Shown: positions 7,435 through 7,455 of the stretch, in pieces | Numbering within the stretch: position 1 is the first letter of the stretch | Layout of the letters: each line of letters begins with the position of its first letter | Assembly (NCBI GenBank): GCA_002496635.1 | Contig: DAKQ01000045.1 | Span: 4,762 to 12,216 of the forward strand | Reading direction: 5' to 3' | Source: Euryarchaeota archaeon UBA82 | GTDB taxonomy: Archaea > Thermoplasmatota > Poseidoniia > Poseidoniales > Poseidoniaceae | DNA length: 7,455 nucleotides | The notes under the pieces: generated by a model | What the model was told of the DNA's origin: nothing | Databases searched by the model: none | The model's input: only the letters and a program-made list of their open reading frames with translations | Translations under genes and position numbers: made by a program

Positions 7435-7442
7435 CCTCCTCT
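7435..7442 (-). promoter_or_regulatory. Shine-Dalgarno-like AGAGGAGG upstream of the phosphatase gene
   Basis: The minus strand carries AGAGGAGG, a strong anti-16S match. It ends 13 bases before the phosphatase ATG at 7421, which is longer than the usual 5-9 base spacing. A different ATG (7428-7426) lies at ideal spacing (6 bases) but is out of frame and opens only a 19-codon reading frame ending at 7369. The motif may serve the phosphatase start with long spacing, or be coincidental. Confidence 0.4.
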
Positions 7443-7455
7443 TTGAAGAAGATTC

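Noticed and set aside
1..7455. CRISPR array, insertion sequence, prophage, att site or defence island
   Set aside because: I saw no direct repeats with spacers, no transposase or integrase motifs, and no att-like duplication of the tRNA 3' end within the window.

Overview
The window reads as a piece of an archaeal chromosome, most likely a marine planktonic euryarchaeon of the Marine Group II / Poseidoniales type. This is an inference from gene content: a very large secreted beta-sandwich protein with one C-terminal membrane anchor and an acidic tail, a class II tRNA-Leu with encoded CCA, an archaeal-type HAD phosphoglycolate phosphatase, and a multidomain PIN protein. No single sequence signature here proves the lineage.

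Layout: bases 2-4663 (+) are the 3' part of one giant surface-protein gene whose true start lies left of the window. Thirty-two bases further on, a complete tRNA-Leu(CAA) lies at 4696-4780 (+). Tail to tail with it, two genes run leftward: a 626-residue PIN-domain protein (4784-6664, -) and, upstream of it, a HAD-family phosphatase (6687-7421, -), with 22 bases between them. The window is almost fully coding and no gene-free stretch exceeds 40 bases. There are no insertion sequences, CRISPR arrays, integrases or origins.

How the genes relate: the surface protein and tRNA share a strand, but nothing suggests a common function. The phosphatase and PIN gene are probably co-transcribed. Their products belong to metabolite repair (2-phosphoglycolate removal) and, by inference, RNA cleavage, so the pairing may be lineage housekeeping rather than a pathway.

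The least explained item is the PIN protein. It has an apparently intact N-terminal nuclease centre, a long helical/TPR-like middle, a charged Gln-rich linker and a small beta-rich C-terminal domain that looks OB-like. The surface protein has a recurring Ig-like module, one textbook EF-hand loop and about twenty N-glycosylation sequons. I see no clear evidence of a defence system or other multi-gene novel system.
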